Below are positions 26,253 through 33,919 of a stretch of 46,920 nucleotides of DNA, piece by piece. Below the pieces are notes generated by a model. The model saw nothing but the letters and a program-made list of their open reading frames with translations, had not been told where the DNA came from and searched no databases. Within the stretch, counting starts at the first letter, position 1, and every line of letters starts with the position of its first letter. The stretch is from a bacterium. GTDB taxonomy: Bacteria; Acidobacteriota; Terriglobia; Terriglobales; Acidobacteriaceae. The translations under genes and the position numbers were made by a program. The stretch covers positions 1 to 46,920 of the forward strand of contig JAMFSC010000032.1 of the NCBI GenBank assembly GCA_026225095.1, given 5' to 3'.

Positions 26253-27356
26253 ATGGCCGCTCTCAAGGTTCTGTTGCTTGCATCGGTTGCCTGTCTTGCG
26301 CCTGCGGTTCGGGCGCAGGTATTCGTCGTCGGGGAAAAGACCGCTACGGCGGACTTGCCTACTGATTTCACGAGGACCGATCTTCCGTTGCCCGATGCCC
26401 GGTTGAGCGAGCGGGGGAGAAGGGAACTGGAACGCGACCTGGACGCGGAGCAGGGGTTCGCCCATCGTGCGCTGCCGATGGGTCCGGGGCTGACGTTGCG
26501 CGCCAATGGGCCGCTGCAGCAGAGTCCGGAAGAGTACAAAAAGATGATTTTTACCAAGGGCGAGTCATCCGCGGCCGGGGACCGGGTGGTGATTACGGCG
26601 CTGACGTTCAAGCCCGACAGGATCATTATCGATGTGAATGGCGGACCGTATGAGAAACATCGCTTTCTGAAGCATGTCTCGTTCAACGACAATCCGGTGG
26701 TTGCGGACACGGGGCAGAAGGCGACTGGCGCGAGGGTGACGCTCGTCTTCGAGGGTGGGGTTCCGGAGGTTACGGCGCCAGAGGTGAAGGCGCTGCTGCA
26801 GCCGGTGCTCGACTTTGGAGTGAAGACCGGGGTTCAGGCGTATGCGGATACGCTTCCGGAGCCGATCAAGAAGGCGATCGCGCAACACGATGTGCTGGTG
26901 GGGATGGATCATCGCATGGTGCTGGCGGCGCTGGGGCCTCCTGAGAGCAAGGTGAGGGAGCACGCGGGGGACGATCCGTCGCAGGCTCGGTATGAGGAGT
27001 GGATCTATGGGCAGGTTCCAAAGACGATCCGGTTTATCCGTTTCAGTGGAGACAAGGTGACGCAGGTGAAGATCGCGGCGCTGGGCAAGCCGATCGAGGT
27101 TCACGATCAGGACGAGATGAGCGGCTTCAACCGGGAACCGGTGCACGAGGTGGCCATGGGCGATGCGACGGGGGGCGAGGAGAGTGCGCAGAAGAAGCCT
27201 CCGACGCTGAGCAAGCCGGGAGAGGTTGCGGTTCCGGGAGGGCAGAACCGGGTGCAGTTTCCGGATGCGAAACCTGCGGCTCCAGCTTCTTCGAGCCCGG
27301 CACCAGCGGGCGTGCCTGCGGCGGGTCCGGATCACCTGGTCGCGAGTGCGTTTTAG
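26253..27356 (+). CDS. Secreted hypothetical protein with BamE/SmpA-like segment
   Basis: With the ATG at 26253 the protein has 367 residues and a clean signal peptide (MAALKVLLLASVACLAPAVRA, cleaved before Q). GGAGGG lies 9 bases upstream, which favours this start over the earlier in-frame ATG at 26121. Residues about 45-170 are a beta-rich domain (GDRVVITALTFKPDRIIIDVNGG) without known family. Residues about 225-290 contain VLVGMDHRMVLAALGPPESKVRE followed by YEEWIYGQ and VRF-type strands, which resembles the small BamE/SmpA fold. The C-terminus is Pro/Ala-rich. Probably periplasmic or outer-membrane associated; the role is unknown. Confidence 0.65.
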   Translation: MAALKVLLLASVACLAPAVRAQVFVVGEKTATADLPTDFTRTDLPLPDARLSERGRRELERDLDAEQGFAHRALPMGPGLTLRANGPLQQSPEEYKKMIFTKGESSAAGDRVVITALTFKPDRIIIDVNGGPYEKHRFLKHVSFNDNPVVADTGQKATGARVTLVFEGGVPEVTAPEVKALLQPVLDFGVKTGVQAYADTLPEPIKKAIAQHDVLVGMDHRMVLAALGPPESKVREHAGDDPSQARYEEWIYGQVPKTIRFIRFSGDKVTQVKIAALGKPIEVHDQDEMSGFNREPVHEVAMGDATGGEESAQKKPPTLSKPGEVAVPGGQNRVQFPDAKPAAPASSSPAPAGVPAAGPDHLVASAF

Positions 27357-27514
27357 GTCGCTCGGATCGGGGAGTGCCGGTTTGGTGTAAACTATGCTCT
27401 GCGTGATCGCGGGCCTCGCGTTGCGAGAGCTTCTTTGCCATGGTTGCGTCGGCGCAGTATCGCGGCGGCGCAGGGCGGGCGGTACGACACAGATTCGTTT
27501 CAGGGAGAGTACCA

Positions 27515-27694
27515 ATGGCGAAGATTGCCAAGACCGGCGACCGTAACAAGGTCATGGATACGAACAAGAGCACGGATTGTCCGAAGTGCTCCAAGCCCAC
27601 CCGCATCGTCAAGCGCGTCAAGGATCGCGAGCGCAGCATTCCTGGCGGCGTGTATATCTCGTGCTCGGCGTGCGATTTCTTCGAGAAGCTCTAA
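27515..27694 (+). CDS. Small zinc-ribbon protein
   Basis: A 59-residue basic protein with four Cys in two pairs: CPKC near residue 22 and CSAC near residue 50, consistent with a zinc ribbon. The start at 27515 has GGGAGAG 5-11 bases upstream, which is convincing. An upstream in-frame start at 27440 would add 25 residues without family character. A possible rho-independent terminator follows. Function unknown; small zinc ribbons of this kind often bind nucleic acid or other proteins. Confidence 0.75.
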   Translation: MAKIAKTGDRNKVMDTNKSTDCPKCSKPTRIVKRVKDRERSIPGGVYISCSACDFFEKL

Positions 27695-27753
27695 GTTCGG
27701 TTTGAGGATTGGAGCGAATTTCAGCTGCTGAAGATCATTGGATCGGTTAGGAA

Positions 27754-27779
27754 GAGGGCCCGGAGACGGGCTCTTTTTG
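27754..27779 (+). terminator. Rho-independent terminator after the zinc-ribbon gene
   Basis: AGAGGGCCCG pairs with CGGGCTCT through a stem with a two-base bulge and a GAGA tetraloop, and is followed by a run of five T. The position, 60 bases after the stop codon, is suitable. Confidence 0.7.
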
Positions 27780-27936
27780 CGTTTCCCGGTAACAGGCTTC
27801 CCGTTTCAGAGGCTCATGCGGTAGGGAATCCGCGCCGATGTTACCTTTGCACGGCCTTCTCAGAAATTAACCATCGGGGCCTTGACGATTGTCCGGTGGG
27901 ATGGGCAGACTGCATAGCGAAGGTAGGAACTGTTTT

Positions 27937-28854
27937 ATGTTGAGCAACACGACGTCGCTTCAAATCTCCGCATTGGGTTCATCCTCAATCGACTTCTCCC
28001 CAACTCCCCAGTTCAGCCGACCGACCTATCTGATGTGTCCGCCGCAGTGGTACGACGTGGACTATGTGATCAATCCGTGGATGGCGGGGAATCTGCACCG
28101 GCCGTCGCGCGATGTGGCGTTCAGCCAGTGGAAAGAGCTTTATCGGGCGCTGCAGCTGGTTGCCGACGTGCGCCTTTTGCACGCGCGTCAGGGGGCTCCG
28201 GATATGGTGTTCGTGGCGCATACGGCGCTGGTACACCATGGCATCGCGGCGATCTCCAGCTTTGCCCACACGGAGCGCCAACCGGAAGAGGAACATGTGC
28301 GCGAGTGGCTCCAGGACCATGGCTTCCTGGTATGGGACACCCCGAGGGAGACCGCCTTCGAGGGTGAGGGCGACATTCTGTTCGACGCCGAGGGCAAGCG
28401 TCTCTGGGCCGCGCACGGCTCGCGGACGTGCTTGCAGAGCCATCGCCACGTGGCCGATGCCTGGCACACGCCGGTGACTTCGCTACACCTTGTCGACCCA
28501 AGGTTCTATCACCTGGACACCTGCTTTGCGCCGCTGGCGGGCGGCTACCTGCTTTACTTTGCGGGTGCCTTCGATGCGTGCTCGATTGAGAAGATCGAGG
28601 CCGCCTACCCGGCTTCGAAGCGGATTGCGGTCACGGAGGCGGAGGCGACGCAGTTTGCCTGCAATGTGCTGAATGTCGGCCGCACGATCATGATGAGCAA
28701 GGTGAACTCGAATCTCCGGGACCGGTTGTCCGGGCTGGGATTCGATGTGGTCGAACTGGCGCTTTCCGAGTTTCTGCGTGGTGGGGCCTCGGCGAAGTCT
28801 TTGGCCCTGCGGCTAAGCGACACGAGTGTGACACACGCCAACGGCGAGGCGTAA
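27937..28854 (+). CDS. Amidinotransferase / dimethylarginine dimethylaminohydrolase (DDAH)-like protein, catalytic Cys replaced by Ser
   Basis: A 305-residue protein of the pentein (GME) fold. Family landmarks are YDVDYVINPWMAGN near the N-terminus, GEGDILFDAEG, HLVDPRFYHLDTCFAPL carrying the catalytic His, and the C-terminal strand-turn FLRGGASAKSLALRL. In active members the last motif reads like SAKCLTL with the nucleophilic Cys. Here the codon at 28798-28800 is TCT (Ser288), one base from TGT. The protein may therefore be catalytically dead, or use the site for binding. The start at 27937 has AGGTAGGA about 8 bases upstream; the longer frame to 27889 is not needed. Substrate, if any, would be an arginine derivative. 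Confidence 0.75.
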   Translation: MLSNTTSLQISALGSSSIDFSPTPQFSRPTYLMCPPQWYDVDYVINPWMAGNLHRPSRDVAFSQWKELYRALQLVADVRLLHARQGAPDMVFVAHTALVHHGIAAISSFAHTERQPEEEHVREWLQDHGFLVWDTPRETAFEGEGDILFDAEGKRLWAAHGSRTCLQSHRHVADAWHTPVTSLHLVDPRFYHLDTCFAPLAGGYLLYFAGAFDACSIEKIEAAYPASKRIAVTEAEATQFACNVLNVGRTIMMSKVNSNLRDRLSGLGFDVVELALSEFLRGGASAKSLALRLSDTSVTHANGEA

Positions 28855-28865
28855 GATCTGCTGCG

Positions 28866-29630
28866 TCAGGCTGGGCGGGCCATGTCGTTGAGGATGGCCT
28901 GCGCAGCCTGGGCGGGATTGCCGGCCTGCGTGATGGGGCGGCCAACGACGAGCATGGACGCTCCTCGCTGGATGGCGTCGCGGGGCGTTGCGATGCGTCT
29001 CTGGTCATCGATGCTGGTGCCCGTCGGGCGAATTCCAGGGACGACGAGGAATGGAGCGAAGCCAAGAGAGGTTCGGACCGGCTCGATCTCTTCCGCTGAG
29101 CAGACCAGGCCATCGATTCCGGAGGTCTGGGCGAGATGCGCGAGGCGAAGGACCTGCACGGCCGGCTCGACCATCAGGCCGATTCCAGCGAGTTGAGCTG
29201 CGTCCATGCTGGTGAGCACGGTGACGGCCAGTAGCTGGGGGCTCTGGGCATGGATGGACGCGGCTTCGGCTGCGGCGAGGAGCATGGCCTCGCCACCGGC
29301 GGCGTGGATGGTGAGGAGCGAGGCTCCCACGTTCGACAGAGTTCGTACGGCACCGGCAACTGTATTGGGGATGTCGTGGAGCTTCAGGTCGAGGAAGACG
29401 TGAAGGTCGCGGGAACGAAGGGTGTCGATGAGAACATTCCCGGCGGCGCAGTAGAGCTCGAGGCCAACCTTCACCCAGCGGCAGGTGCCTTCGAGGCGAT
29501 CGACGAGGTCGAGTGCGAGATGCGCGGAGGGGACGTCGAGGGCCACGATGAGGCGGTCCTGGGGCGTATGGCTCCAGCCCTCGGGAGTGGTTCTCGGGTA
29601 GGACTGCGGCTGGATGGCGGTGGCTTCCAT
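28866..29630 (-). CDS. pyrF: Orotidine 5'-phosphate decarboxylase
   Basis: Catalyses the last step of UMP synthesis, decarboxylation of OMP, in the cytosol. With the ATG at 29630 the protein has 254 residues. RLIVALDVPS is the first strand, FLDLKLHDIPNT carries the catalytic Asp-Lys-Asp array, TIHAAGG is the next landmark, and PFLVVPGIRPTG forms the phosphate site. The frame is open to 29843, but GGGAG about 6 bases before 29630 and family length support the shorter start. It is divergent from thiD with a gap of 85 bases. No other pyr gene is nearby. Confidence 0.95.
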   Translation of the reverse strand: MEATAIQPQSYPRTTPEGWSHTPQDRLIVALDVPSAHLALDLVDRLEGTCRWVKVGLELYCAAGNVLIDTLRSRDLHVFLDLKLHDIPNTVAGAVRTLSNVGASLLTIHAAGGEAMLLAAAEAASIHAQSPQLLAVTVLTSMDAAQLAGIGLMVEPAVQVLRLAHLAQTSGIDGLVCSAEEIEPVRTSLGFAPFLVVPGIRPTGTSIDDQRRIATPRDAIQRGASMLVVGRPITQAGNPAQAAQAILNDMARPA

Positions 29631-29715
29631 TGAATCTCCCATGCGATTGCGCTCGGACGCTGACATGGATTTTACCTTGCGGCGTGGGCCCGGAGGGACA
29701 GGTAGCATGGGTTGA

Positions 29716-30558
29716 ATGCCATCGAAGTCCCTGATGCCCACGGTTTTGACGATCGCCGGATTCGACCCATCCTCGGGTGCGGGGGTGACGGCGGATCTGG
29801 CTGTCTTTGCGGCGCATGGGCTGTTTGGTACATCGTGCATCACGGGGCTTACGGTGCAGTCGACGATGGGGGTGATCTCGGTTCATCCGGTTTCGGGAGG
29901 CGTCGTGCGAGCTACACTCGACTGCCTACAGGCCGACCTGCCGCCGGTGGGGATCAAGATCGGGATGCTCGGAACGGAAGAGTGCGTTGCCGCGGTGGCC
30001 GAATATCTGGATGGTCTGGAGAAGCTGGGAGCGCGACCGGTCGTGGTGCTGGATCCGGTGCTGCGGTCGAGCTCCGGGAGGGAGTTGCTTGAGCCGGCGG
30101 GGGTCGATCTGCTTCGGGAGAGATTGCTTCCGATGGTGGATTGGGTGACTCCAAATGTGGAAGAACTTGGCGTGCTGGCTGGGATCTTGATCGGGCCGGA
30201 GCGGGCTCGAGAAAAAATCGAGGAAGTGGCGTTGGGAGTGCAGCGGAGGCTCTGTCCGGGAGCTTCGCTGCTGGTCACAGGTGGAGATCTGAATCCTCCG
30301 GATGATCTTTATTTGCCGGTCGGAGGCCAGGGGATGTGGGTAGAGGGGACCCTGATCGAGACGTCTTCGACGCATGGGACGGGATGCGCTCTTTCGAGCG
30401 CGCTGCTGAGCCGGCTGGTGCTTGGAGATACAAGTGTGGCCGCGGTGAGGGGAGCAAAAGACTATGTCACCGAGGCCCTGAGGCGGGCTGAGCCGATGGG
30501 GAAGGGGCATGGGCCGATGAATCACCTGTGGATAATTCGGCGGAACCATGGGTCTTAG
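29716..30558 (+). CDS. thiD: Hydroxymethylpyrimidine/phosphomethylpyrimidine kinase
   Basis: Phosphorylates HMP and HMP-P in thiamine synthesis. The 280-residue ribokinase-type protein has TIAGFDPSSGAGVTADL at the N-terminus, GIKIGMLGT, VLDPVLRSSSG, TPNVEELGVLAG and LVTGG. STHGTGCALSSALLS carries the anion-hole GTGC. No TPP-type riboswitch is visible upstream. The stop codon TAG at 30556-30558 coincides with the first bases of the dispersed 128-bp repeat. ThiS lies 640 bases downstream in the same direction. Confidence 0.95.
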   Translation: MPSKSLMPTVLTIAGFDPSSGAGVTADLAVFAAHGLFGTSCITGLTVQSTMGVISVHPVSGGVVRATLDCLQADLPPVGIKIGMLGTEECVAAVAEYLDGLEKLGARPVVVLDPVLRSSSGRELLEPAGVDLLRERLLPMVDWVTPNVEELGVLAGILIGPERAREKIEEVALGVQRRLCPGASLLVTGGDLNPPDDLYLPVGGQGMWVEGTLIETSSTHGTGCALSSALLSRLVLGDTSVAAVRGAKDYVTEALRRAEPMGKGHGPMNHLWIIRRNHGS

Positions 30559-30683
30559 AGAAGATTCGCTGAAGGTGTAGGGTTGTACGTTGGATGCCGT
30601 GGCGCTCCGGCCCACCTTAGCGACGGTGAGACGTGTCGCGAAGGTGGGGCACCCAACTCTATACCATCAGACAATCTGCTCTA
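30556..30683. repeat. Dispersed foldback repeat, copy 2 (128 bp)
   Basis: Full-length copy, about 93% identical to copy 1. Its ends match 16 of 20 as inverted repeats: TAGAGAAGATTCGCTGAAGG on the left, and TAGAGCAGATTGTCTGATGG as the reverse complement of the right end. Further in, GGTGTAGGGTTG pairs with GGTATAGAGTTG on the other arm (10 of 12). The inner stem is CCCACCTTAGCGAC at 30611-30624 against GTCGCGAAGGTGGG at 30635-30648. The first three bases form the thiD stop codon. Confidence 0.85.
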
Positions 30684-30821
30684 GTTGTTGGGGTGGGACT
30701 GGATGGGCGTGGACGATGGTGCCGGACCGCGGAAGGTGCACCAAAGTGCGTTTGTTGGGCGGCAGATAGCCTCACGGATCAGTGGGGCGGGCCGATAGGC
30801 GAGCTAAGACGGAGTTAACCT

Positions 30822-31190
30822 ATGCCCCTTGCAGCTACGCCCGCAGCCTTCCCGGAGATTATCCCGCCGCCTCGCCCTGCATCTCACCGTGTTGCTTCTG
30901 CTGCGCGCAATACTACTCTGACGGCATCCGCAGTTTGCCGTCGGACCAGTAAGGAGCAGGGCATGGCCCTGGAGGTGCTGGGCCATGCGGTCGAGTATCT
31001 GATCGACTCCCGTATGTTCTTGACAGATGTGCCCTATACGCGCTCCGAGGAAGAGGCGGTGCAGCTTTTGATGGGGTGCAGCCGGCGGGTGTTTGAGGCC
31101 TGTCCGGTGATCGTTCCGGTGAAGACGCGGCTCGCCACCTGGGTGCGTGAGCTGGTTGGTCAAAATAAGCAGGGTCGTCTGTTAAGATAG
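30822..31190 (+). CDS. Hypothetical protein upstream of thiS
   Basis: A 122-residue protein with no known family. The first 47 residues are low-complexity (Pro, Ala, Arg), and the remainder (MALEVLGHAVEYLIDSRMF onward) is a predicted helical domain with an EEEAVQLLMGCSRRVFEAC stretch. Two starts have ribosome binding sites: ATG 30822 (GGAG 7 bases before) and ATG 30963 (AAGGAG 6 bases before). The second, giving 75 residues, contains all the structured part. It precedes thiS by 3 bases and may be co-expressed with it. Function unknown. Confidence 0.6.
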   Translation: MPLAATPAAFPEIIPPPRPASHRVASAARNTTLTASAVCRRTSKEQGMALEVLGHAVEYLIDSRMFLTDVPYTRSEEEAVQLLMGCSRRVFEACPVIVPVKTRLATWVRELVGQNKQGRLLR

Positions 31191-31193
31191 GGA

Positions 31194-31427
31194 ATGATGG
31201 CACTTACGCTGACGTTGAATGGGCAGCCGCGTCGTTTTGCGATGCTGGATGCGGGCTCCACGGTTGCGGACCTGGTGGTGGAGCTGGGTCTGAAGGGTGA
31301 TCGGATTGCGCTTGAGCGGAACGGGGAGATTGTCTCCCGTGCGGCGTGGGCGGGGACTCCGGTGGCCGATGGGGATCGGCTGGAAGTGGTTCATTTTGTT
31401 GGTGGTGGGTGCGGGGGGGCGGCCTAA
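31194..31427 (+). CDS. thiS: Sulfur carrier protein ThiS with C-terminal extension
   Basis: A 77-residue ubiquitin-like protein: LTLNGQPRRF, STVADLVVELGL, RIALERNGEIVSRAAWAGTPVADGDRLEVVHFVGGG are the family landmarks. ThiS normally ends in GG, which is adenylated and thiocarboxylated. Here the terminus is VGGGCGGAA, so the usual diglycine is not at the end and two to six residues would have to be removed. Such tails are known in the ThiS-like protein QbsE, which is trimmed by a JAMM protease. ATG at 31194 or 31197 could start it. The stop overlaps the 3' end of the minus-strand zinc-ribbon gene by 4 bases. Confidence 0.85.
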   Translation: MMALTLTLNGQPRRFAMLDAGSTVADLVVELGLKGDRIALERNGEIVSRAAWAGTPVADGDRLEVVHFVGGGCGGAA

Positions 31428-31645
31428 CTGTCTTTGCGATAGAGGAGGTCGCGCATGGCGTGGCGGCGGGCTTCGTTGGCCTCGGCGGTGCTCTTGCGCT
31501 CGTCGGCGTCCATGCGCTGGCGGGTTACGGGGTCGGAAGCCTCTGGGGTGCTGCATTCGGGGCAACGGTTCGCGAAGCCGGGTTTGTCCGGCTTGAGCTC
31601 GAACTCTTCTTCGCATGCGACGCAGATCTTGATCGGAAAAGCCAT
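31424..31645 (-). CDS. Small zinc-ribbon hypothetical protein
   Basis: A 73-residue protein with CVAC near residue 8 and CPEC near residue 28, a zinc-ribbon layout, followed by a charged helical tail (ARRHAMRDLLYRKDS). GGAAG lies about 4 bases before the ATG at 31645. The same frame is open much further on this strand, but only as antisense to the next gene. It converges with thiS. Function unknown. Confidence 0.65.
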   Translation of the reverse strand: MAFPIKICVACEEEFELKPDKPGFANRCPECSTPEASDPVTRQRMDADERKSTAEANEARRHAMRDLLYRKDS

Positions 31646-31700
31646 TGTCTTCCATGATACCGATGGCGAACGTTGAAGTGAAGGATCAGGGTCAGAATGG

Positions 31701-31712
31701 CGTTGTACAACG
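31701..31712. promoter_or_regulatory. Perfect 12-bp palindrome CGTTGTACAACG
   Basis: An exact dyad in the intergenic region. The next 8 bases contain a partial third arm (CCGTTGTA). Such TTGTACAA dyads are typical of operators for dimeric regulators; the binding protein is unknown. It lies just upstream of the 28-nt repeat. Confidence 0.4.
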
Positions 31713-31740
31713 TGGGCCGTTGTATGGAAAAACTGGACAG
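31713..31740 (+). repeat. 28-nt shared sequence, copy B
   Basis: Identical to 16917-16944 except for T in place of C at position 11. It immediately follows the palindrome at 31701. No gene covers it. Confidence 0.6.
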
Positions 31741-32026
31741 CGGTCATGTACTTCGCGTGGTGGGAGCCTGGGCTGGAGCGGGTTCTCGCGCGTTGAGTGG
31801 GGGTTCTTTTTGATTGGCGGGTTTGGCCCTTGGCGTGCGCTGTTGCGATGGGCACTTTTCCCGGGCGTGCAGCGGGGAGGCAGGAGGTCGCGCGATCGGG
31901 TCTGGCTTGGATTGGGAACGCGTTCTTTCCCGTTTTTGTGAGGTGCGGTTTGGCCTGTGGCTGATTTTCCGACCCGGAGGTGGGAGGGGCTATGCTCGAA
32001 GGGTGCGGCGTTTGCGTGGTCTTCTG

Positions 32027-33115
32027 ATGAACGGGCGGGAATGGTTGATGCGGATGGGATGCGGATGGTGCGTGATCTCTCTTCTGCTGGCGGGTGTTGC
32101 GTCGGCGATGGGGCAGGGAGGGGCTGCTGCTGTGCCTGTGGGGCTGGCGGGGGCGCAGAGGGCTGGTGAGGGTGGGACGGGTCAGGTGACTGCTTCGGGT
32201 GTTATCCGGGGGATGGTGACGGACTCGGAGGAAGGGGTGGTGGCGGGGGCGCAGGTGACCCTCTCGGGTGCGGTCGGGGTGGACCGGCAGACGACGACGG
32301 ACCACGATGGACGGTTCGAGTTTCCGGGGACTCCGGCGGGTGCGTTTCGGTTGACGATTTCGGCGGATGGGCTGGCCAAGGGGCGGGCGGCGGGTGTGCT
32401 GCATGGTGGGGAGGAGCTGGAGATGCCGCGGGTGGCGCTGCCGGTGGGATCGACGACGACCGAGGTGCAGGTGTTCGCGTCGGTGCATGAGGTGGCAGAG
32501 GCGGAGATGAAGGCGGAGGAGAAGCAGAAGGTGATCGGCTTCATTCCGAATTTTTATGTGACGTATAACTGGCATCCGGCACCGCTGACGTCGAAGCAGA
32601 AGTTCGAGTTGGCGTGGCGATCGATGGTGGACCCCGGGAACCTGGTGCTGAATGCCGCAATCGCCGGGGTGGAGCAGGGGCAGAACGACTTTCCAGGGTC
32701 TGGCCAGGGTGGGAAGGGGTATGCGAAGCGGTTCGGGGCGGCGTATGGGGACTTTGTGGTGGGGGGAATGGTGGGTGGGGCGATTCTGCCATCGGTGCTG
32801 CACCAGGATCCGCGGTACATCTACAAGGGGACAGGGACGATTCGGTCGCGGGCGCTGTATGCGCTGGCGGCGGCGGTGATCTGCCGGGGTGACAATGGGA
32901 GGTGGCAGCCGAACTATTCGAGTGTGCTGGGGGATCTGGCGGCGGGGGGGATCTCGAATCTTTACTATCCGAAGAGCGACCGCAACGGGGTGGGGTTGAC
33001 GATTGGGAATGGGCTGCTGGGGACGGCGGCGGATGCGGTGAGTAACGTGGTTCAGGAGTTCGTGGTGCGGCGGTTTACGCCACATCTTCCGGCGGCGAGT
33101 TCGGGGAATCCTTAG
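32027..33115 (+). CDS. Carboxypeptidase regulatory-like domain protein, secreted
   Basis: A 362-residue protein with an N-terminal hydrophobic segment (MGCGWCVISLLLAGVASAMG) and a beta-sandwich domain at about residues 55-145. That domain begins GVIRGMVTDSEEGVVAGAQVTL and contains TTTDHDGRFEFPGTPAGAFRLTI, the carboxypeptidase-regulatory (CarboxypepD_reg) pattern. The rest (about 165-355) has glycine-rich membrane-like stretches (DFVVGGMVGGAILPSVLHQDPRY) and no known family; it may sit in the outer membrane. In acidobacteria this domain often fronts TonB-dependent proteins, but no plug or barrel signature is visible here. The frame is open to 31814, but the residues before 32027 look non-coding. 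A further ATG at 32048 is possible. Confidence 0.72.
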   Translation: MNGREWLMRMGCGWCVISLLLAGVASAMGQGGAAAVPVGLAGAQRAGEGGTGQVTASGVIRGMVTDSEEGVVAGAQVTLSGAVGVDRQTTTDHDGRFEFPGTPAGAFRLTISADGLAKGRAAGVLHGGEELEMPRVALPVGSTTTEVQVFASVHEVAEAEMKAEEKQKVIGFIPNFYVTYNWHPAPLTSKQKFELAWRSMVDPGNLVLNAAIAGVEQGQNDFPGSGQGGKGYAKRFGAAYGDFVVGGMVGGAILPSVLHQDPRYIYKGTGTIRSRALYALAAAVICRGDNGRWQPNYSSVLGDLAAGGISNLYYPKSDRNGVGLTIGNGLLGTAADAVSNVVQEFVVRRFTPHLPAASSGNP

Positions 33116-33147
33116 GAGCGGATTGAGATTTGGTGGCGAGCCCACCT

Positions 33148-33249
33148 TAGAGGAGATTCGCTGAAGGTGTGGGGTCGTGCGTTGGGTACTGTGGCGCTCC
33201 GGCCCACCTTAGCGACGGTGAGACGTGTCGCGAAGGTGGGGCACCCAAT
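33148..33249. repeat. Dispersed foldback repeat, copy 3 (3' arm truncated)
   Basis: Matches the left end and centre of copies 1 and 2, including the TAGAG start and the CCCACCTT/AAGGTGGG stem, to about 33249. The last 26 bases and right terminal inverted repeat are missing or unrecognisable. The 12 bases directly before it (AGCCCACCTTAG) repeat part of the element's own centre. It lies between the carboxypeptidase-regulatory-like gene and the 3' end of the riboflavin synthase gene. Confidence 0.8.
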
Positions 33250-33271
33250 TTGTTAAGGAGCACGAAGCGGT

Positions 33272-33919
33272 TCAGTAGCCGTTGGCGATGAGGTACTGCT
33301 CGGTGAGCTCGAACTTCGGGGTGGTTTGCTGTTTTTCGGCGTAGCGGGCGAGGACGTCGGTTTCGATGTTGAGGGGGTCGCCGGGGCGGAGGGTGTGGAG
33401 GCTGGTGGCGGCGTAGGTGTGGGGGATGATGGCGATCTCGACCTCGTGGCCGTGGAGGGAGGCGACGGTGAGGGAGATGCCCTCGATGGTGATGGAGCCC
33501 TGGGAGACGACGTAGGGGGTGAGCGCGGGGGGGAGTTGGAGGCGGAGGCGCCAGTCGGTGGTGGGGGCCGATGGGGTGATGGGATCGAGGGCGAGGAGGG
33601 TGGCGGTTCCGTCGACGTGACCCTGGACGACGTGGCCTCCGAGGGGGGAGCCGGCGGGGGTGGGGAGTTCGAGGTTGACGGTGGTTCCGGGGGTGAGACG
33701 GCTGAGGGTGGTGCGGGCGATGGTCTCGGCGGCGAGGTCGGCGGAGAAGTGGGTGGGGGTGATGTCGAGGGCGGTGAGGCAGACGCCGCTGACGGCGATG
33801 GAGTCTCCGGTGCGGAGGCGTGGGGCGAGGGCGGAGGCGGCGATGGTGATGCGGGTGGCGCCGGGGGTGGGGGTGACGGAGGCGATGGAGCCGGTCGATT
33901 CGATGAGACCAGTGAACAT
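33272..33919 (-). CDS. ribE: Riboflavin synthase, alpha chain
   Basis: Condenses two molecules of 6,7-dimethyl-8-ribityllumazine to riboflavin. The 215-residue protein shows the standard MFTGLIESTGSI start, SGVCLTAL in the first lumazine-binding repeat, GGHVVQGHVDG at the junction and IEGISLTV in the second repeat. Two tandem repeats of about 95 residues are expected for this family. No FMN-type riboswitch is visible upstream, and no other rib gene is adjacent. It is divergent from fbp across 176 bases. Confidence 0.95.
   Translation of the reverse strand: MFTGLIESTGSIASVTPTPGATRITIAASALAPRLRTGDSIAVSGVCLTALDITPTHFSADLAAETIARTTLSRLTPGTTVNLELPTPAGSPLGGHVVQGHVDGTATLLALDPITPSAPTTDWRLRLQLPPALTPYVVSQGSITIEGISLTVASLHGHEVEIAIIPHTYAATSLHTLRPGDPLNIETDVLARYAEKQQTTPKFELTEQYLIANGY

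Larger units (their letters stand above)
31646..32026. other. Non-coding interval with a 12-bp palindrome and 28-nt repeat
   Basis: About 380 bases between the divergent zinc-ribbon and carboxypeptidase-regulatory-like genes. It carries a perfect palindrome CGTTGTACAACG at 31701-31712, followed at once by the 28-nt sequence shared with 16917-16944. I see no gene with family character. The layout suggests an operator region, which remains inference. Confidence 0.5.

Noticed and set aside
29631..29715. Possible TPP riboswitch before thiD
   Set aside because: The gap is only 85 bases and lacks the conserved thi-box motifs; none is seen before thiS either.
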